DNA of 64,000 bases, from NCBI RefSeq assembly GCF_009755725.1, contig NZ_CP046619.1, positions 62,001-126,000 on the forward strand. Reading direction: 5' to 3'. Origin of the DNA: Diaminobutyricimonas sp. LJ205 (GTDB lineage: Bacteria; Actinomycetota; Actinomycetes; Actinomycetales; Microbacteriaceae). The translations under genes and the position numbers were made by a program. Of the stretch, positions 1-9,138 are shown in pieces. The notes beneath the pieces were generated by a model. It was given only the letters and a program-made list of their open reading frames with translations. It ran no database searches and was not told the DNA's origin. Within the stretch, counting starts at the first letter, position 1; each line of letters starts with the position of its first letter.

Positions 1-1094
1 CCGGGTTCGGCGGGCCAGAGGGTCAGGACGACGTCATCCCGTTCCTGCGCAACGTCACCCGCGGTCGCGGAATCCCCGAGGAGCGGCTCGAAGAGGTCGC
101 CCAGCACTACCGCCACTTCGGTGGGGTCAGCCCGATCAACGACCACAACCGCGAGCTGAAGGCCGCGCTCGAGGCGGAACTCGCCGCGCGGGGTGTAGAG
201 CTGCCGGTCATCTGGGGCAACCGCAACTGGGAGCCCTACATGAAGGACGCGGTGCTCGAGGCGCACGAACGCGGCTTCAACCGGCTGATCGCCATCGCCA
301 CGAGCGCCTACAGCTCGTTCTCCAGCTGTCGGCAGTACCGCGAAGACTTCGCCATGGCCCTCGAGGAAACCGGGCTGCTCGGCACCGTGCAGATCGACAA
401 GGTGCGCCAGTTCTTCGACCACCCCGGTTTCGTCACGCCGTTCATCGAGGGTGTCGAGCGTGCATACGGGCAGCTCGCCGAAGACGGGATCACCCCGGAT
501 CAGACGCACGTGCTGTTCGCCACTCACAGCATCCCGAGCGTTGACGCCGAACGCAGCGGTCCCCGCGATCGTGACTTCGGCGAGGGCGGCGCGTATGCCG
601 CGCAGCACCTGGCCGTCGCCGAGGTAGTGATGGCCGCGGCCGCTTCTTCGGTGGTCGAGCCTGCCGAGACCGCTGCCAGCGCGCCCTGGTCGCTGGTTTA
701 CCAGTCCCGCTCCGGCCCGTCGAGCATGCCGTGGCTGGAGCCGGATATCAACGACGCGATCGCCGCGCTCGACAAGGACCAGATCAAGGCGGTCATCATC
801 GTGCCACTCGGCTTCGTCAGCGACCACATGGAAGTCATGTGGGACCTCGACAACGAGGCCATGGAGACCGCGAAGGAGAACGGTCTCACCGCGATCCGCG
901 TGCCCACCCCGGGTGTGCACGCCGAATACGTGAAGGGCCTTGTCGACCTGGTGCTCGAGCGGGTCAACGGCACGCCGGTCGAGGAGCGCCCTGCACTGAC
1001 CGATCTCGGTCCCTGGTACGACGTCTGCCGACCGGGCTGCTGCGAAAACGTGCGAGCGGGCTTCAAGCCGGCCGCTGCGGGGGTGGCCCCGTGA
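1..1094 (+). CDS. hemH/cpfC: Ferrochelatase (coproporphyrin III type), 5' end outside window
   Basis: Inserts iron into (copro)porphyrin near the end of heme synthesis. The frame is open from base 3 without a start, so the N-terminus lies outside the window; the visible 363 residues begin at the conserved GFGGPE motif. SPINDHNR and SSCRQYRED are typical of actinobacterial ferrochelatases. The cysteine in SSCRQ and the C-terminal CRPGCC cluster are the expected ligands of the [2Fe-2S] cluster found in this group. Actinobacteria use the coproporphyrin-dependent route, so the enzyme is more likely CpfC than a protoporphyrin ferrochelatase (family knowledge). The stop overlaps the GTG of hemC by three bases, giving translational coupling. 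Confidence 0.95.
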   Translation, partial: GFGGPEGQDDVIPFLRNVTRGRGIPEERLEEVAQHYRHFGGVSPINDHNRELKAALEAELAARGVELPVIWGNRNWEPYMKDAVLEAHERGFNRLIAIATSAYSSFSSCRQYREDFAMALEETGLLGTVQIDKVRQFFDHPGFVTPFIEGVERAYGQLAEDGITPDQTHVLFATHSIPSVDAERSGPRDRDFGEGGAYAAQHLAVAEVVMAAAASSVVEPAETAASAPWSLVYQSRSGPSSMPWLEPDINDAIAALDKDQIKAVIIVPLGFVSDHMEVMWDLDNEAMETAKENGLTAIRVPTPGVHAEYVKGLVDLVLERVNGTPVEERPALTDLGPWYDVCRPGCCENVRAGFKPAAAGVAP

Positions 1095-2011
1095 CCGCCC
1101 TCCGCATCGGCACCCGGGGCAGCGAACTCGCCATGTCGCAGACCCGCCAGATCGTCGAAGAGCTGAAGAAGAAGACCGGGCACGAGGTCGAGATCATCTC
1201 GTTCACCACGCAGGGCGACCGGTCCAAGGAGTCGCTGGCTTCGCTCGGCGGTACCGGCGTGTTCGCGGCCGAGCTGCGGAAGGCGCTGCTGAACGGGGAG
1301 TGCGACGCAGTCGTGCACTCGCTAAAGGACCTGCCGACCGCTGTGCTGCCTGGCCTCACGATCGGTGCGATCCCCAAGCGCGCCGACGCGCGGGATGCGC
1401 TCTGCGCCCGCGACGGGCTGACCATCGACACCCTCCCAGAGGGTGCACGGGTCGGCACCGGCTCCCCGCGGCGCCAGGCGCAGCTGAAGGCGCGCCGGCC
1501 GGATATCGAGATCGTCGACATCCGTGGCAACGTCGACACGCGGCTGGGACGCGTGGCATCCGGCGATCTGGATGCCGTCATCCTCGCCGTAGCCGGACTC
1601 ACCCGCCTCGGCCGCACCGAGCACATCACCGAGATCCTCGAACTCTCCGAGTGGCCGACCGCGCCCGGACAGGGAGCGCTCGCGCTCGAGGTGCGAACCG
1701 GCGACGAGAAGCTGGTCTCCGCGGTCGACCACAAGCCCACCCGCATCATGGTCGAGGCCGAACGCGGCGTGCTCGCCCACCTCGAGGCGGGCTGCTCGGC
1801 CCCGATCGGTGCCCAGGCGATGATCGAGGACGGCATGCTGTTCGTCTCGGCCCGCGTCTACCGGCCGGACGGCTCGGGTCACCTGACCAGCTCGCACGCC
1901 CTGTATGTCGCCGATTCGGCGGATCCTGCCGGCGAGGTCTCGGTGCGGATCGGCGATGAGCTACTCGCCGACGGTGCGGGCGAGATCGTCCCGCTCGGCG
2001 GGCGGTCATGA
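1091..2011 (+). CDS. hemC: Porphobilinogen deaminase (hydroxymethylbilane synthase)
   Basis: Polymerises four porphobilinogens to hydroxymethylbilane in the cytosol. 306 residues, normal for the family. Starts RIGTRGSELA, followed by the phosphate/substrate-binding arginines in GSPRRQAQL and DIRGNVDTRL. Cys235 in LEAGCSAPIG is the attachment point of the dipyrromethane cofactor. The GTG start at 1091 is chosen because it gives the standard N-terminus and a GTGA overlap with hemH; longer in-frame starts would run deep into hemH. Second visible gene of the heme operon. Confidence 0.96.
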   Translation: MTALRIGTRGSELAMSQTRQIVEELKKKTGHEVEIISFTTQGDRSKESLASLGGTGVFAAELRKALLNGECDAVVHSLKDLPTAVLPGLTIGAIPKRADARDALCARDGLTIDTLPEGARVGTGSPRRQAQLKARRPDIEIVDIRGNVDTRLGRVASGDLDAVILAVAGLTRLGRTEHITEILELSEWPTAPGQGALALEVRTGDEKLVSAVDHKPTRIMVEAERGVLAHLEAGCSAPIGAQAMIEDGMLFVSARVYRPDGSGHLTSSHALYVADSADPAGEVSVRIGDELLADGAGEIVPLGGRS

Positions 2012-2766
2012 CCAAACCCCTGTCCGGCTGGCGCGTGCTCGTGCCCCGTGGCGGTCGCTGGGGCGACTCGGTCGGCTCGCGGCTGCGCACCCTCGGCGCC
2101 AGCCCCGTGGTGGCGCCGATGATCAACTTTGCGAGCACCACCGAACCGGAGGAGCTCGCCGCCGCGCTGCGGTCGCTGGAGGATGGCCACTTCGACTGGC
2201 TCGTCGTCACCAGCGCGACCACCGTCGACGTGCTCGCCAGCCACGGAACCAAAATTCCCGCGAACACGAAGGTCGCCGCGGTGGGCGAGACGACCGCGGC
2301 CGCGCTGGGCCTGGCCGGCTACCGCGCCGACTTTATTCCGGTCGGAGAATACTCAGCGCGCGGCCTGGTTCGCGAATGGCCGATCGACGGTGCGAAGCGA
2401 GGACGGGTGCTGCTGCCGCAGTCCGAGATCGCCGAGCCCACGCTGCTCGCCGGACTCACCCGGCTGGGCTTCGAGGTGACGTTCATCTCGGCGTACCGCA
2501 CCGTCGGCGTTCCCGTCGCGGCGCAGGTGAAAGCGGATGTCGCGGCCGGAGACATCCGCGCGATCCTGGTCAGCTCAGGCAGCGTGGCACGCCAGGTGGC
2601 CGAGCAACTCGCGCCGCTGCCGTTGCAAACCGTGGTCGCCTGCATCGGCCCGCGCACCGCGTCTGATGCGCGCGCGGCCGGACTGCCCGTCCACGTCATC
2701 GCCGAGACCCGCTCGGCCGATGCCCTGATCGACGCCCTCGTCGAGTATGCGGAGACCGAAGCGTGA
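2008..2766 (+). CDS. hemD: Uroporphyrinogen-III synthase
   Basis: Closes and inverts ring D of hydroxymethylbilane to give uroporphyrinogen III. 252 residues, a stand-alone HemD. The family is poorly conserved; the visible anchors are LVPRGGRWGD at the N-terminus, LVVTSATTVD, AAVGETTAAAL and the C-terminal pattern ILVSSGSVARQ followed by ACIGPRTASDARAAGLPV. Start is ATG in an ATGA overlap with hemC, and the stop overlaps the GTG of hemB, so position strongly supports the assignment. Confidence 0.92.
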   Translation: MTKPLSGWRVLVPRGGRWGDSVGSRLRTLGASPVVAPMINFASTTEPEELAAALRSLEDGHFDWLVVTSATTVDVLASHGTKIPANTKVAAVGETTAAALGLAGYRADFIPVGEYSARGLVREWPIDGAKRGRVLLPQSEIAEPTLLAGLTRLGFEVTFISAYRTVGVPVAAQVKADVAAGDIRAILVSSGSVARQVAEQLAPLPLQTVVACIGPRTASDARAAGLPVHVIAETRSADALIDALVEYAETEA

Positions 2767-3737
2767 CCCAGCCCATCGAGCGACCCCGCCGACTGCGGAC
2801 CACCCCGGCGATGCGCCGACTGGTGGCGGAGACCCGCCTGCACCCGGCCGAGCTGATCCTGCCCATGTTCGTGCGCGAGAACATCACCGAGCCGGTGCCG
2901 ATCGGCTCGATGCCAGGGGTCATGCAGCACAGCCTGGACTCCTTTCGCGCCGCGCTCACTGAGGCGGCCGAAGCCGGAATCGGCGGGGTGATGTTGTTCG
3001 GCGTGCCCGAGCACAAGGATGCGATCGGTTCGGGCGCTACCGCCGAGAACGGCATCCTGAACGTCGCCACCCGGATCGCCGCCAGCGAGGTGGGCGACGC
3101 GCTGGTCGTGCAGACCGACCTCTGCCTCGACGAGTTCACCGACCACGGGCACTGCGGAGTTCTCGACGCCCACGGCCGCGTTGACAACGACGCCTCCCTC
3201 GAGCGTTACGAGCAGATGGCGCTCGCGCAGGCCGCCGCCGGTTCGGCGCTGGTCGGGCTCTCCGGCATGATGGACGGCCAGGTCGAGGCGGTGCGGACCG
3301 CGCTGGACGGGCACGGACTCACGGATGTCGCGATCCTCGGCTACGCGGCCAAGTACGCGTCCGCCTTCTACGGACCGTTCCGCGAAGCGGTGGACTCCTC
3401 GCTGGTCGGCGACCGGCGCACCTACCAGCAGGACCCGGCCAACCGTCGCGAGGGTCTCCGCGAGGCCCGCCTCGACATCGAGCAGGGCGCCGACGTGATC
3501 ATGGTCAAGCCGGCGATGAGCTACCTCGACGTACTCGCCGACGTCGCCTCCATCAGTGACATTCCGGTCTGGGCATATCAGGTCAGCGGTGAGTACGCGA
3601 TGATCGAGGCGGCCGCCGAGCGGGGCTGGATCGACCGGGAGCGGGCGGTGCTGGAGAGCCTGATCGGCATCCGGCGCGCCGGCGCAGACGCAATCCTGAC
3701 CTACTGGGCGGTGGAGGCAACGCAATGGCTGAGATGA
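2763..3737 (+). CDS. hemB: Delta-aminolevulinic acid dehydratase (porphobilinogen synthase)
   Basis: Condenses two 5-aminolevulinates to porphobilinogen. 324 residues. The two Schiff-base lysines are visible: K197 in [14 protein letters not shown] and K249 in [12 protein letters not shown]. The metal loop reads [16 protein letters not shown] (C121, D123, C131), so the middle cysteine of the classical three-Cys zinc site is Asp. That mixed site recurs in actinobacteria and points to altered or magnesium-assisted metal use (inference). GTG start in a GTGA overlap with hemD; the 3' end overlaps hemL by 13 bases. Confidence 0.96.
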   Translation: MTQPIERPRRLRTTPAMRRLVAETRLHPAELILPMFVRENITEPVPIGSMPGVMQHSLDSFRAALTEAAEAGIGGVMLFGVPEHKDAIGSGATAENGILNVATRIAASEVGDALVVQTDLCLDEFTDHGHCGVLDAHGRVDNDASLERYEQMALAQAAAGSALVGLSGMMDGQVEAVRTALDGHGLTDVAILGYAAKYASAFYGPFREAVDSSLVGDRRTYQQDPANRREGLREARLDIEQGADVIMVKPAMSYLDVLADVASISDIPVWAYQVSGEYAMIEAAAERGWIDRERAVLESLIGIRRAGADAILTYWAVEATQWLR

Positions 3738-5092
3738 CCGGTATCAACGAGCGGCAGTTCGCCCGCGCCAAGCAGTCGATCCCCGGTGGTGTGAACTCAC
3801 CGGTGCGCGCCTTCGGCTCGGTCGGCGGCACCCCACGCTTCCTGGTCAAGGCCCAGGGCGCCTACGTCACCGATGTCGAGGGCCGCGAGTACGTCGACCT
3901 GGTCGCCTCGTGGGGCCCGTCGCTGCTAGGTCACGCGCATCCGGCGGTCGTCTCCGCGGTGCAGGAGGCTGCCGCAAACGGGTTGTCCTTCGGCGCGTCC
4001 ACGCCCGGAGAGACCGAGCTGGCCGAACTGGTGCGAGAGCGCGTGCACTCCGGCAGCCACCGGGAGCAGGCGGCGGCCCACCCGGTTGAAAAACTCCGGC
4101 TGGTGTCGACCGGCACCGAGGCCACCATGACCGCGATCCGACTGGCGCGCGGTTTCACCGGCCGGGACCTCCTTGTGAAGTTCTCCGGCCACTACCACGG
4201 CCACTCGGACTCGCTGCTCGCCGAGGCCGGCTCGGGCGTGGCGACGTTGGCGCTGCCCGGCTCGGCCGGGATCCCCGCCGCTGTTGCCGCGCAGACACTG
4301 GTGCTGCCGTACAACGACCTCGCTGCGGTGGAAGAGGCGTTCGCCGAGCACGGGCACCGGATCGCCGGCGTCATCGTGGAAGCGGCCGCCGCGAACATGG
4401 GCGTGGTTCCTCCGGCTCGCGGATTCAACCGGCAGCTGTCCCGGATCGCCACCGCGCACGGCGCGCTGCTAATCCTCGACGAGGTGCTCACCGGTTTCCG
4501 CGCGGGTCCCGCCGGCTGGTGGGGACTCGAGGCCGCCGAGGTAGTGCCGGATGGCGCCGGCTGGGTGCCCGACCTGATCACATTCGGCAAGGTCATCGGC
4601 GGCGGAATGCCGCTGGCCGCGATCGGCGGACGGGCCGACGTGATGGACTACCTCGCGCCGACCGGCCCGGTCTACCAGGCGGGAACACTGAGCGGCAACC
4701 CGCTCGCGGTCGCGGCCGGTATCGCCACGCTGCGCGCCGCGGACCAGACCGTCTACGCCCGACTGTCGCAGGTGGCCGACACGGTGTCGTCGCAGGTCTC
4801 CGCGGCCCTCGCCGCGGAAGGAGTCGAGCACACCGTGCAGCGCGCGGGCACACTGTTCTCGTTCGTGTTCGCCGGTACGGCGCCGCGGGACTACGCCGAC
4901 GTGAAGCGGCAACAGGCGTTCCGCTACCCGCCGTTCTTCCACGCCATGCTCGAGGCAGGGGTGAACCTGCCGCCGTCGGTGTTCGAGGCGTGGTTCGCGA
5001 TGGCAGCGCACGATGATGCCGCTGTGAACCGCATCATCGACGCGTTGCCCGCCGCGGCGAAGGCCGCGGCATCCGCCCGCCCGGCATCCTGA
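3725..5092 (+). CDS. hemL: Glutamate-1-semialdehyde 2,1-aminomutase
   Basis: PLP enzyme that converts glutamate-1-semialdehyde to 5-aminolevulinate, the first committed tetrapyrrole precursor in the C5 pathway. 455 residues. It begins [23 protein letters not shown] and carries the PLP lysine K289 in [12 protein letters not shown], plus [12 protein letters not shown] near the C-terminus. Two starts are possible, ATG 3725 inside hemB or ATG 3734 three codons later; either gives tight coupling. Last gene of the heme operon. The leftward kinase gene ends only 19 bases beyond, so the two units converge with almost no spacer. Confidence 0.96.
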   Translation: MAEMTGINERQFARAKQSIPGGVNSPVRAFGSVGGTPRFLVKAQGAYVTDVEGREYVDLVASWGPSLLGHAHPAVVSAVQEAAANGLSFGASTPGETELAELVRERVHSGSHREQAAAHPVEKLRLVSTGTEATMTAIRLARGFTGRDLLVKFSGHYHGHSDSLLAEAGSGVATLALPGSAGIPAAVAAQTLVLPYNDLAAVEEAFAEHGHRIAGVIVEAAAANMGVVPPARGFNRQLSRIATAHGALLILDEVLTGFRAGPAGWWGLEAAEVVPDGAGWVPDLITFGKVIGGGMPLAAIGGRADVMDYLAPTGPVYQAGTLSGNPLAVAAGIATLRAADQTVYARLSQVADTVSSQVSAALAAEGVEHTVQRAGTLFSFVFAGTAPRDYADVKRQQAFRYPPFFHAMLEAGVNLPPSVFEAWFAMAAHDDAAVNRIIDALPAAAKAAASARPAS

Positions 5093-5110
5093 CCAACGCA
5101 GCGGGCCTCG

Positions 5111-6352
5111 TTAGAACCCCACCGCAGCCAGCACGTCGGTGAGCGTTTGCGGGCCACCGACGTTCCCCGGCACGACCACGTAGAGCACCTGGTGCCCATC
5201 GAACGCGGTCAGGTCCCACACCGAGATGCCCGGGAGCACTTGACCGAGCACACGGGCCGACTCTGCGCCCAGCCCGATGCGGGCGACGTCGGCTGACGTG
5301 ATGCCGCCCTTGGCAATGACGACATCGACCCGGGGTGCGACGGCACGCACTGCGAGGGTCAGCGACTCCATGACACGACTGCCGTGATCGAGGCTGTTGT
5401 GCTCACTCAATCGGTTTCGCTCAGACATGATCATGGCCAGTCCGCGTTCATCGAGCTGTTGCGCTGCTGCCCTGGCCGCTCGGTCGGCGGTCCGGGCGCT
5501 GTCCGACAGCGCGTCGGCCGTCGGTACCACCACAGGGTCGCCCCAGATGTCGATGACCGGCTCCATCTGCCGGCTCGCGCCCGCCGTGTGCGAACCGCAG
5601 ACCAGCAGGGTACGCCGACGCTCGGTCACCAGTGGCGTCGAAAGGAAACCGTCGCTGACGACACCCGCAAGTGCCGCAGCAAGTGGTGCCGCAGAACGCA
5701 CGACGATGTCACGCCCGGCCTGTTGGGCCGCGGTGATGGCCGCGGCGATCACCGCGATGTCGTCGTCATCGCTGACATCCGGAACCACGACGCTGCCCGC
5801 GGGTGCCGAGCCCAGCACCGCCAGGAACAGGCCGTCGCGGATAGCATCCAGCGGGACGTGCACGGCCGGATGGCTGGACTTCTCGGCGACGTAATCGACG
5901 AGCCGGCCGCTCGAGAATGGGAACACGGGGTCGGCGGCGTACTCCGTCTCGTGGGCCGGGATCGCCACGCCATCGACCGTGACCAGGTGCATGCCGTCGA
6001 CGGTGATGCGGCCGCCGGCCGGAAATGCCGGCACGAAGACCATGATCGACCCCTCGTTCGAAAAGACCTCGCTCTCGGCGAAGACGTGCCCACGCAACGT
6101 CGAGTCCCCACGGAGAACAAATCGGACGTCCTGACCCAGGCGTTGGGCCGCCTCGAGTCCGTCTTCCCGTACCGATCGAACGAGCGCCACCGCGCTCTCC
6201 TCGCTGATGGCTCGCGAGTTGGTCTGGACGTAGACGCTGTCCTCCAGGCGCAGCGCCTCGGTGAGCAAGTCGGCGTCAGACTTCAGCAGCACAGTTACGC
6301 CGGCGGCCGACTGTGTGCCGGTTGGGTCGTCGTCGAGAACGATCGTCTTCAC
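5111..6352 (-). CDS. DUF1537 four-carbon acid-sugar kinase (OtnK/DtnK family)
   Basis: Predicted ATP-dependent kinase of a C4 (or branched C5) sugar acid or 3-oxo acid, as in threonate, erythronate and apionate pathways. 413 residues from GTG 6352, chosen for its AAGGA ribosome site and the family N-terminus KTIVLDDDPTGTQ; the longer frame to 6397 would cross the operator. Further motifs are RGDSTLRGH in the N-terminal substrate domain and KGGITSAD and VVPGNVGGPQTL in the C-terminal nucleotide domain. Divergent from the FadR-type regulator operon. The class II aldolase-fold decarboxylase (OtnC) or Rubisco-like partner that normally accompanies these kinases is not in the window, so the exact substrate is open. 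Confidence 0.85.
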   Translation of the reverse strand: MKTIVLDDDPTGTQSAAGVTVLLKSDADLLTEALRLEDSVYVQTNSRAISEESAVALVRSVREDGLEAAQRLGQDVRFVLRGDSTLRGHVFAESEVFSNEGSIMVFVPAFPAGGRITVDGMHLVTVDGVAIPAHETEYAADPVFPFSSGRLVDYVAEKSSHPAVHVPLDAIRDGLFLAVLGSAPAGSVVVPDVSDDDDIAVIAAAITAAQQAGRDIVVRSAAPLAAALAGVVSDGFLSTPLVTERRRTLLVCGSHTAGASRQMEPVIDIWGDPVVVPTADALSDSARTADRAARAAAQQLDERGLAMIMSERNRLSEHNSLDHGSRVMESLTLAVRAVAPRVDVVIAKGGITSADVARIGLGAESARVLGQVLPGISVWDLTAFDGHQVLYVVVPGNVGGPQTLTDVLAAVGF

Positions 6353-6374
6353 GGGGGAGCATCCTTCGCATTCA

Positions 6375-6389
6375 ATTGGTCTGACCAAT
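6375..6389. promoter_or_regulatory. 15-bp palindromic operator, FadR-type
   Basis: ATTGGTC-T-GACCAAT is a perfect 7-1-7 inverted repeat in the divergent gap between the DUF1537 kinase and the FadR-type regulator. Its TGGT...ACCA core is the classical operator of FadR-subfamily GntR regulators. It ends one base before the TTGACA hexamer of the rightward promoter and lies 22 bases upstream of the kinase start, so one protein could control both directions; autoregulation by the adjacent gene is the simplest reading. Confidence 0.75.
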
Positions 6390-6390
6390 G

Positions 6391-6420
6391 TTGACATACC
6401 TGACGAGGGCGTCCTAGGGT
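6391..6420 (+). promoter_or_regulatory. Sigma70-type promoter of the FadR/LtnD/AKR operon
   Basis: TTGACA at 6391-6396, an 18-base spacer and TAGGGT at 6415-6420. The consensus -35 hexamer abuts the palindrome at 6375-6389. The start codon of the regulator lies 54 bases downstream of the -10. Confidence 0.6.
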
Positions 6421-6474
6421 CGACTCCGGATTGACCACGCGGGGCACCGAGGCGCCGGGGTCGGGTGGAGCGGC

Positions 6475-7191
6475 ATGAACAACAACTTCGAGGATTTCGT
6501 TGAACACCTCATCCGGCTCACGACTCCCGATGAGGCTGGGGTTCGCCGGTTGCCCCCTGAGCGCGACTTGTGCGCCGCCCTCGACGTCAGTCGCGCGACC
6601 TTGCGCGAACACCTGGCGATGCTCGAGAACCTCGGCGTGTTGCACCGCCGGCAGGGCCACGGCAGCTCCATCGAAGCATCCGACGCCTCGTTCATCCGGA
6701 CGTCCTTCTCGCTGATGCGTCGCCTGGGTTACCTGAGTGACGACGAGGTCACGCGGGCGCGCGAGTTGATCGAGGGAGCCATCGCGGGCGAGGCAGCGAG
6801 GCGAGTCGCCGACGCGGATCTCGACGACCTCCGCAGGTTCGCGACCGACATCGTGAGGGAATCCAGCGCGGGCAACGACGATGCCGCACTCGATGCCGAC
6901 CTCGCCTTTCATAACCGGCTGTACGAGATCGTCGACAACCCCATCCTCACCATGCTCAATGAGGGACTCAGCCCGGTTCTGCGTGAGCATGTGCGATCGC
7001 GCCGTGCCCTGGCAATGCGCGCCGATCCGAAGAAATCGGATGGCCCGATCGTCACCGACACGGTGCACCAGGAAGTCGTCGACGCGCTCGCGAGTCGCGA
7101 CCCGGAACGCGCGACCGCCGCCATGCGCAAGCACTTTGTCGATTACGAACTGCTCACCACAAACACCGCGACTCCTGGAGACCTGTCATGA
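6475..7191 (+). CDS. FadR-subfamily GntR transcriptional regulator
   Basis: Predicted metabolite-responsive repressor of the surrounding catabolic genes. 238 residues with an N-terminal winged helix (about 10-70; LPPERDLCAALDVSRATLREHLAMLE is the recognition region, split here only by its loop) and an all-helical FCD ligand domain (about 85-230) with histidines in DLAFHNRLYEIV, TVHQEVVDAL and MRKHFVDYE that usually bind a metal and a carboxylate effector. It follows the promoter and palindrome at 6375-6420 and ends in an ATGA overlap with the dehydrogenase, so regulator and enzyme are co-translated. The effector is probably the sugar acid or its oxo form (inference). Confidence 0.9.
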   Translation: MNNNFEDFVEHLIRLTTPDEAGVRRLPPERDLCAALDVSRATLREHLAMLENLGVLHRRQGHGSSIEASDASFIRTSFSLMRRLGYLSDDEVTRARELIEGAIAGEAARRVADADLDDLRRFATDIVRESSAGNDDAALDADLAFHNRLYEIVDNPILTMLNEGLSPVLREHVRSRRALAMRADPKKSDGPIVTDTVHQEVVDALASRDPERATAAMRKHFVDYELLTTNTATPGDLS

Positions 7192-8039
7192 CTGCCATCA
7201 ATTTCGTTGGACTCGGAGCGATCGGATTGCCGATGGCGATCCAGCTCGCTCGAGCCGGACACGACGTCACCGGGGTCGATCCGATTCCGGCAGCGCGGGA
7301 CCGTGCGGAATCCGAGGGCATCACGGCGGTGGCCTCGATTTCGGATGCCGGGGCAGCAGACCTCGCGATTGCGATGGTGGCGACGCCCGACCAGCTCGAG
7401 GTGCTCATCACCCAGGCGGCGGACAGCGTCGCTGGCCAGACCTGGGTGATCATGTCAACCGTCGGTCCCGAAGCGCTCGTCGCGCAGTCGAAGCGCCTCC
7501 AAGCGGCAGGCGCGACGATCGTGGACGGACCGGTCACCGGGGGCGTGGCGCGCGCGTCGATCGGTGATCTGGTGATCTTCGCGTCCGGCGACCCGGACCT
7601 GATCGCCGAAGTTTCGCCCGTGCTGTCCGTGCTCGGCACGGTTCGGATCGTCGGGACGCGACTCGGCGACGGGCAGAGCATCAAGGTCGTGAACCAGCAC
7701 CTCGCTTCAGTGCACATCGTCGCCGCGGCCGAGGCGCTGAGTCTCGCACGGTCCCTCGGCCTCGATGAGGCAGCAGTCCTGGACCTGGTCGGACCAGGCG
7801 CGGCCGGGTCGTGGATGCTCTCCGACCGGGGGCCGCGCATGCTCCTCGGCACCGATGCGCCGGTCATGAGCACTATCAACATCTTCGTCAAGGACAGCGG
7901 GCTCGTGAGTTCGGCGGCTGCCGCGGTGAACGCTGACGTGCCGCTGTTGAAGGCCGCGCAGGAGCGCTACCTCGCCGCCGAGGCTGCCGGGTTGGGCCTG
8001 CGCGACGACAGCCGGGTCATCGAGACCTACCAGGCCTGA
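7188..8039 (+). CDS. NAD(P)-dependent beta-hydroxyacid dehydrogenase, L-threonate dehydrogenase-like
   Basis: Likely oxidises a hydroxy-acid sugar to the oxo acid. 283 residues: N-terminal Rossmann domain with GLGAIGLPMA (8-17), substrate motif DGPVTGGVARA (113-123), and the catalytic lysine K166 in GQSIKVVNQ at the head of the helical C-terminal domain. Members of this 3-hydroxyisobutyrate dehydrogenase family that sit beside DUF1537 kinases (LtnD) oxidise L-threonate at C2; the divergent kinase supports that here. Other substrates such as tartronate or glycerate cannot be excluded. ATGA overlap with the regulator upstream. Confidence 0.82.
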   Translation: MTAINFVGLGAIGLPMAIQLARAGHDVTGVDPIPAARDRAESEGITAVASISDAGAADLAIAMVATPDQLEVLITQAADSVAGQTWVIMSTVGPEALVAQSKRLQAAGATIVDGPVTGGVARASIGDLVIFASGDPDLIAEVSPVLSVLGTVRIVGTRLGDGQSIKVVNQHLASVHIVAAAEALSLARSLGLDEAAVLDLVGPGAAGSWMLSDRGPRMLLGTDAPVMSTINIFVKDSGLVSSAAAAVNADVPLLKAAQERYLAAEAAGLGLRDDSRVIETYQA

Positions 8040-8045
8040 CGAACC

Positions 8046-9008
8046 ATGCAGACAGGATTACAGTTTCAGGTTCCGCCCATCGTCCTGGGCACCATGACGT
8101 TCGGCGACACCGTCGACCGGGCGACAGCAGCCGAGATCGTCGACGCGGCGCTCGAGAAGGGCGTGCGGTGGTTTGACACCGCGAACAGTTACAGCGACGG
8201 GGCGAGCGAGGAGATGCTGGGCGGCATCCTCGGGGCCAGGGACGATGTCATCGTCGCGACGAAGGTCGGCCAGCCGCAGTCGAGTGTTGGCGAAGACCGC
8301 CTTCTCTCGCGAGAGAAGGTGCGGCGATCGGTCGAGGCGAGCCTGCGGCGGCTCGGACGCGATCACGTCGACGTGCTCTACCTGCACAAGCCTGATCGCT
8401 CCACGCCCATCACGGAGACGTTGGACGAGGTCGCGGCGCTCGCGAGCGAGGGAAAGGTGCGCCAGCTGGGTATCTCGAACCATGCAGCGTGGCAGATCGC
8501 GGCGGTGAGATCGGTGGCCGCTGAGGTGGGTGCACCCCCGGTTGCGGTGAGCCAGCAGCTCTACAACGCGGTCGCGCGCCGACTGGAAGAGGAGTATCAG
8601 GAGTACGCAGTCACCACCGGATTGCCGACGGTCATCTACAACCCGCTCGCGGGTGGGCTGCTGACTGGTCGCTATCACGCGACGACCGATGCCGCGCAGG
8701 GACGCTTTGGGGATGCGCGTAACGCCAAGGAGTATCGCGCGCGGTACTGGAACGAGCGATTCTTCTCAGCGGTGACAACCCTCGCGCAGGTCGCGGACGA
8801 CGCCGGGATGCCACTACCCGAGCTGGCCCTGCGGTGGACCATCGGCCGTCCCGCGGTGCAGGGGGTGCTCATCGGGGGATCCCGTGTGACGCATGTGGAA
8901 GAGAACATCTCCGCGCTCCTGCGGGGGCCGTTGCCCGCCGACGTGTCGGCTGCAGCCGACGAGGTCGGTGCGGAACTCCGCGGGCCGATGCCCGCCTACA
9001 ACCGCTAG
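8046..9008 (+). CDS. Aldo/keto reductase
   Basis: NADPH-dependent oxidoreductase of the (beta/alpha)8 AKR superfamily, 320 residues. Catalytic tetrad visible as D44 and Y49 in FDTANSYSDG, K73 in VATKVG and H114 in LYLHKPDRSTP. The nucleotide end carries IGGSRVTHVEENI. It resembles YajO/IolS-type reductases that act on sugars, polyols and short aldehydes. It starts six bases after the upstream dehydrogenase and has only a weak ribosome site, so it probably depends on coupling. A role in interconverting an aldose or lactone with its acid precursor is inferred from context only. Confidence 0.85.
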   Translation: MQTGLQFQVPPIVLGTMTFGDTVDRATAAEIVDAALEKGVRWFDTANSYSDGASEEMLGGILGARDDVIVATKVGQPQSSVGEDRLLSREKVRRSVEASLRRLGRDHVDVLYLHKPDRSTPITETLDEVAALASEGKVRQLGISNHAAWQIAAVRSVAAEVGAPPVAVSQQLYNAVARRLEEEYQEYAVTTGLPTVIYNPLAGGLLTGRYHATTDAAQGRFGDARNAKEYRARYWNERFFSAVTTLAQVADDAGMPLPELALRWTIGRPAVQGVLIGGSRVTHVEENISALLRGPLPADVSAAADEVGAELRGPMPAYNR

Positions 9009-9071
9009 GGCGCAGGATTCCTCTGTTCATCGCTGGTCCTTTCGCGCCCTGGTTAGCGGCAAGATTATCTT

Positions 9072-9081
9072 TCCTATAGGA
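9072..9081. promoter_or_regulatory. Palindromic operator TCCTATAGGA, copy 1
   Basis: Perfect 10-bp palindrome in the 130-bp gap before the TIM-barrel operon, 57 bases upstream of its start codon. An identical copy (11 identical bases with the following T) sits upstream of the erythrulose kinase operon at 17304-17313. The GntR gene at 13505-14215, encoded between the two, is the likely reader. Confidence 0.65.
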
Positions 9082-9138
9082 TTCTTGACCAAGCGGTGAA
9101 CATCACGCTGAAATCTCGAGTGCAACGGAGCAGTACGC

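Noticed and set aside
2319-3725. Long antisense ORF over hemB/hemD
   Set aside because: Composition is typical of a shadow frame and both sense genes are certain.
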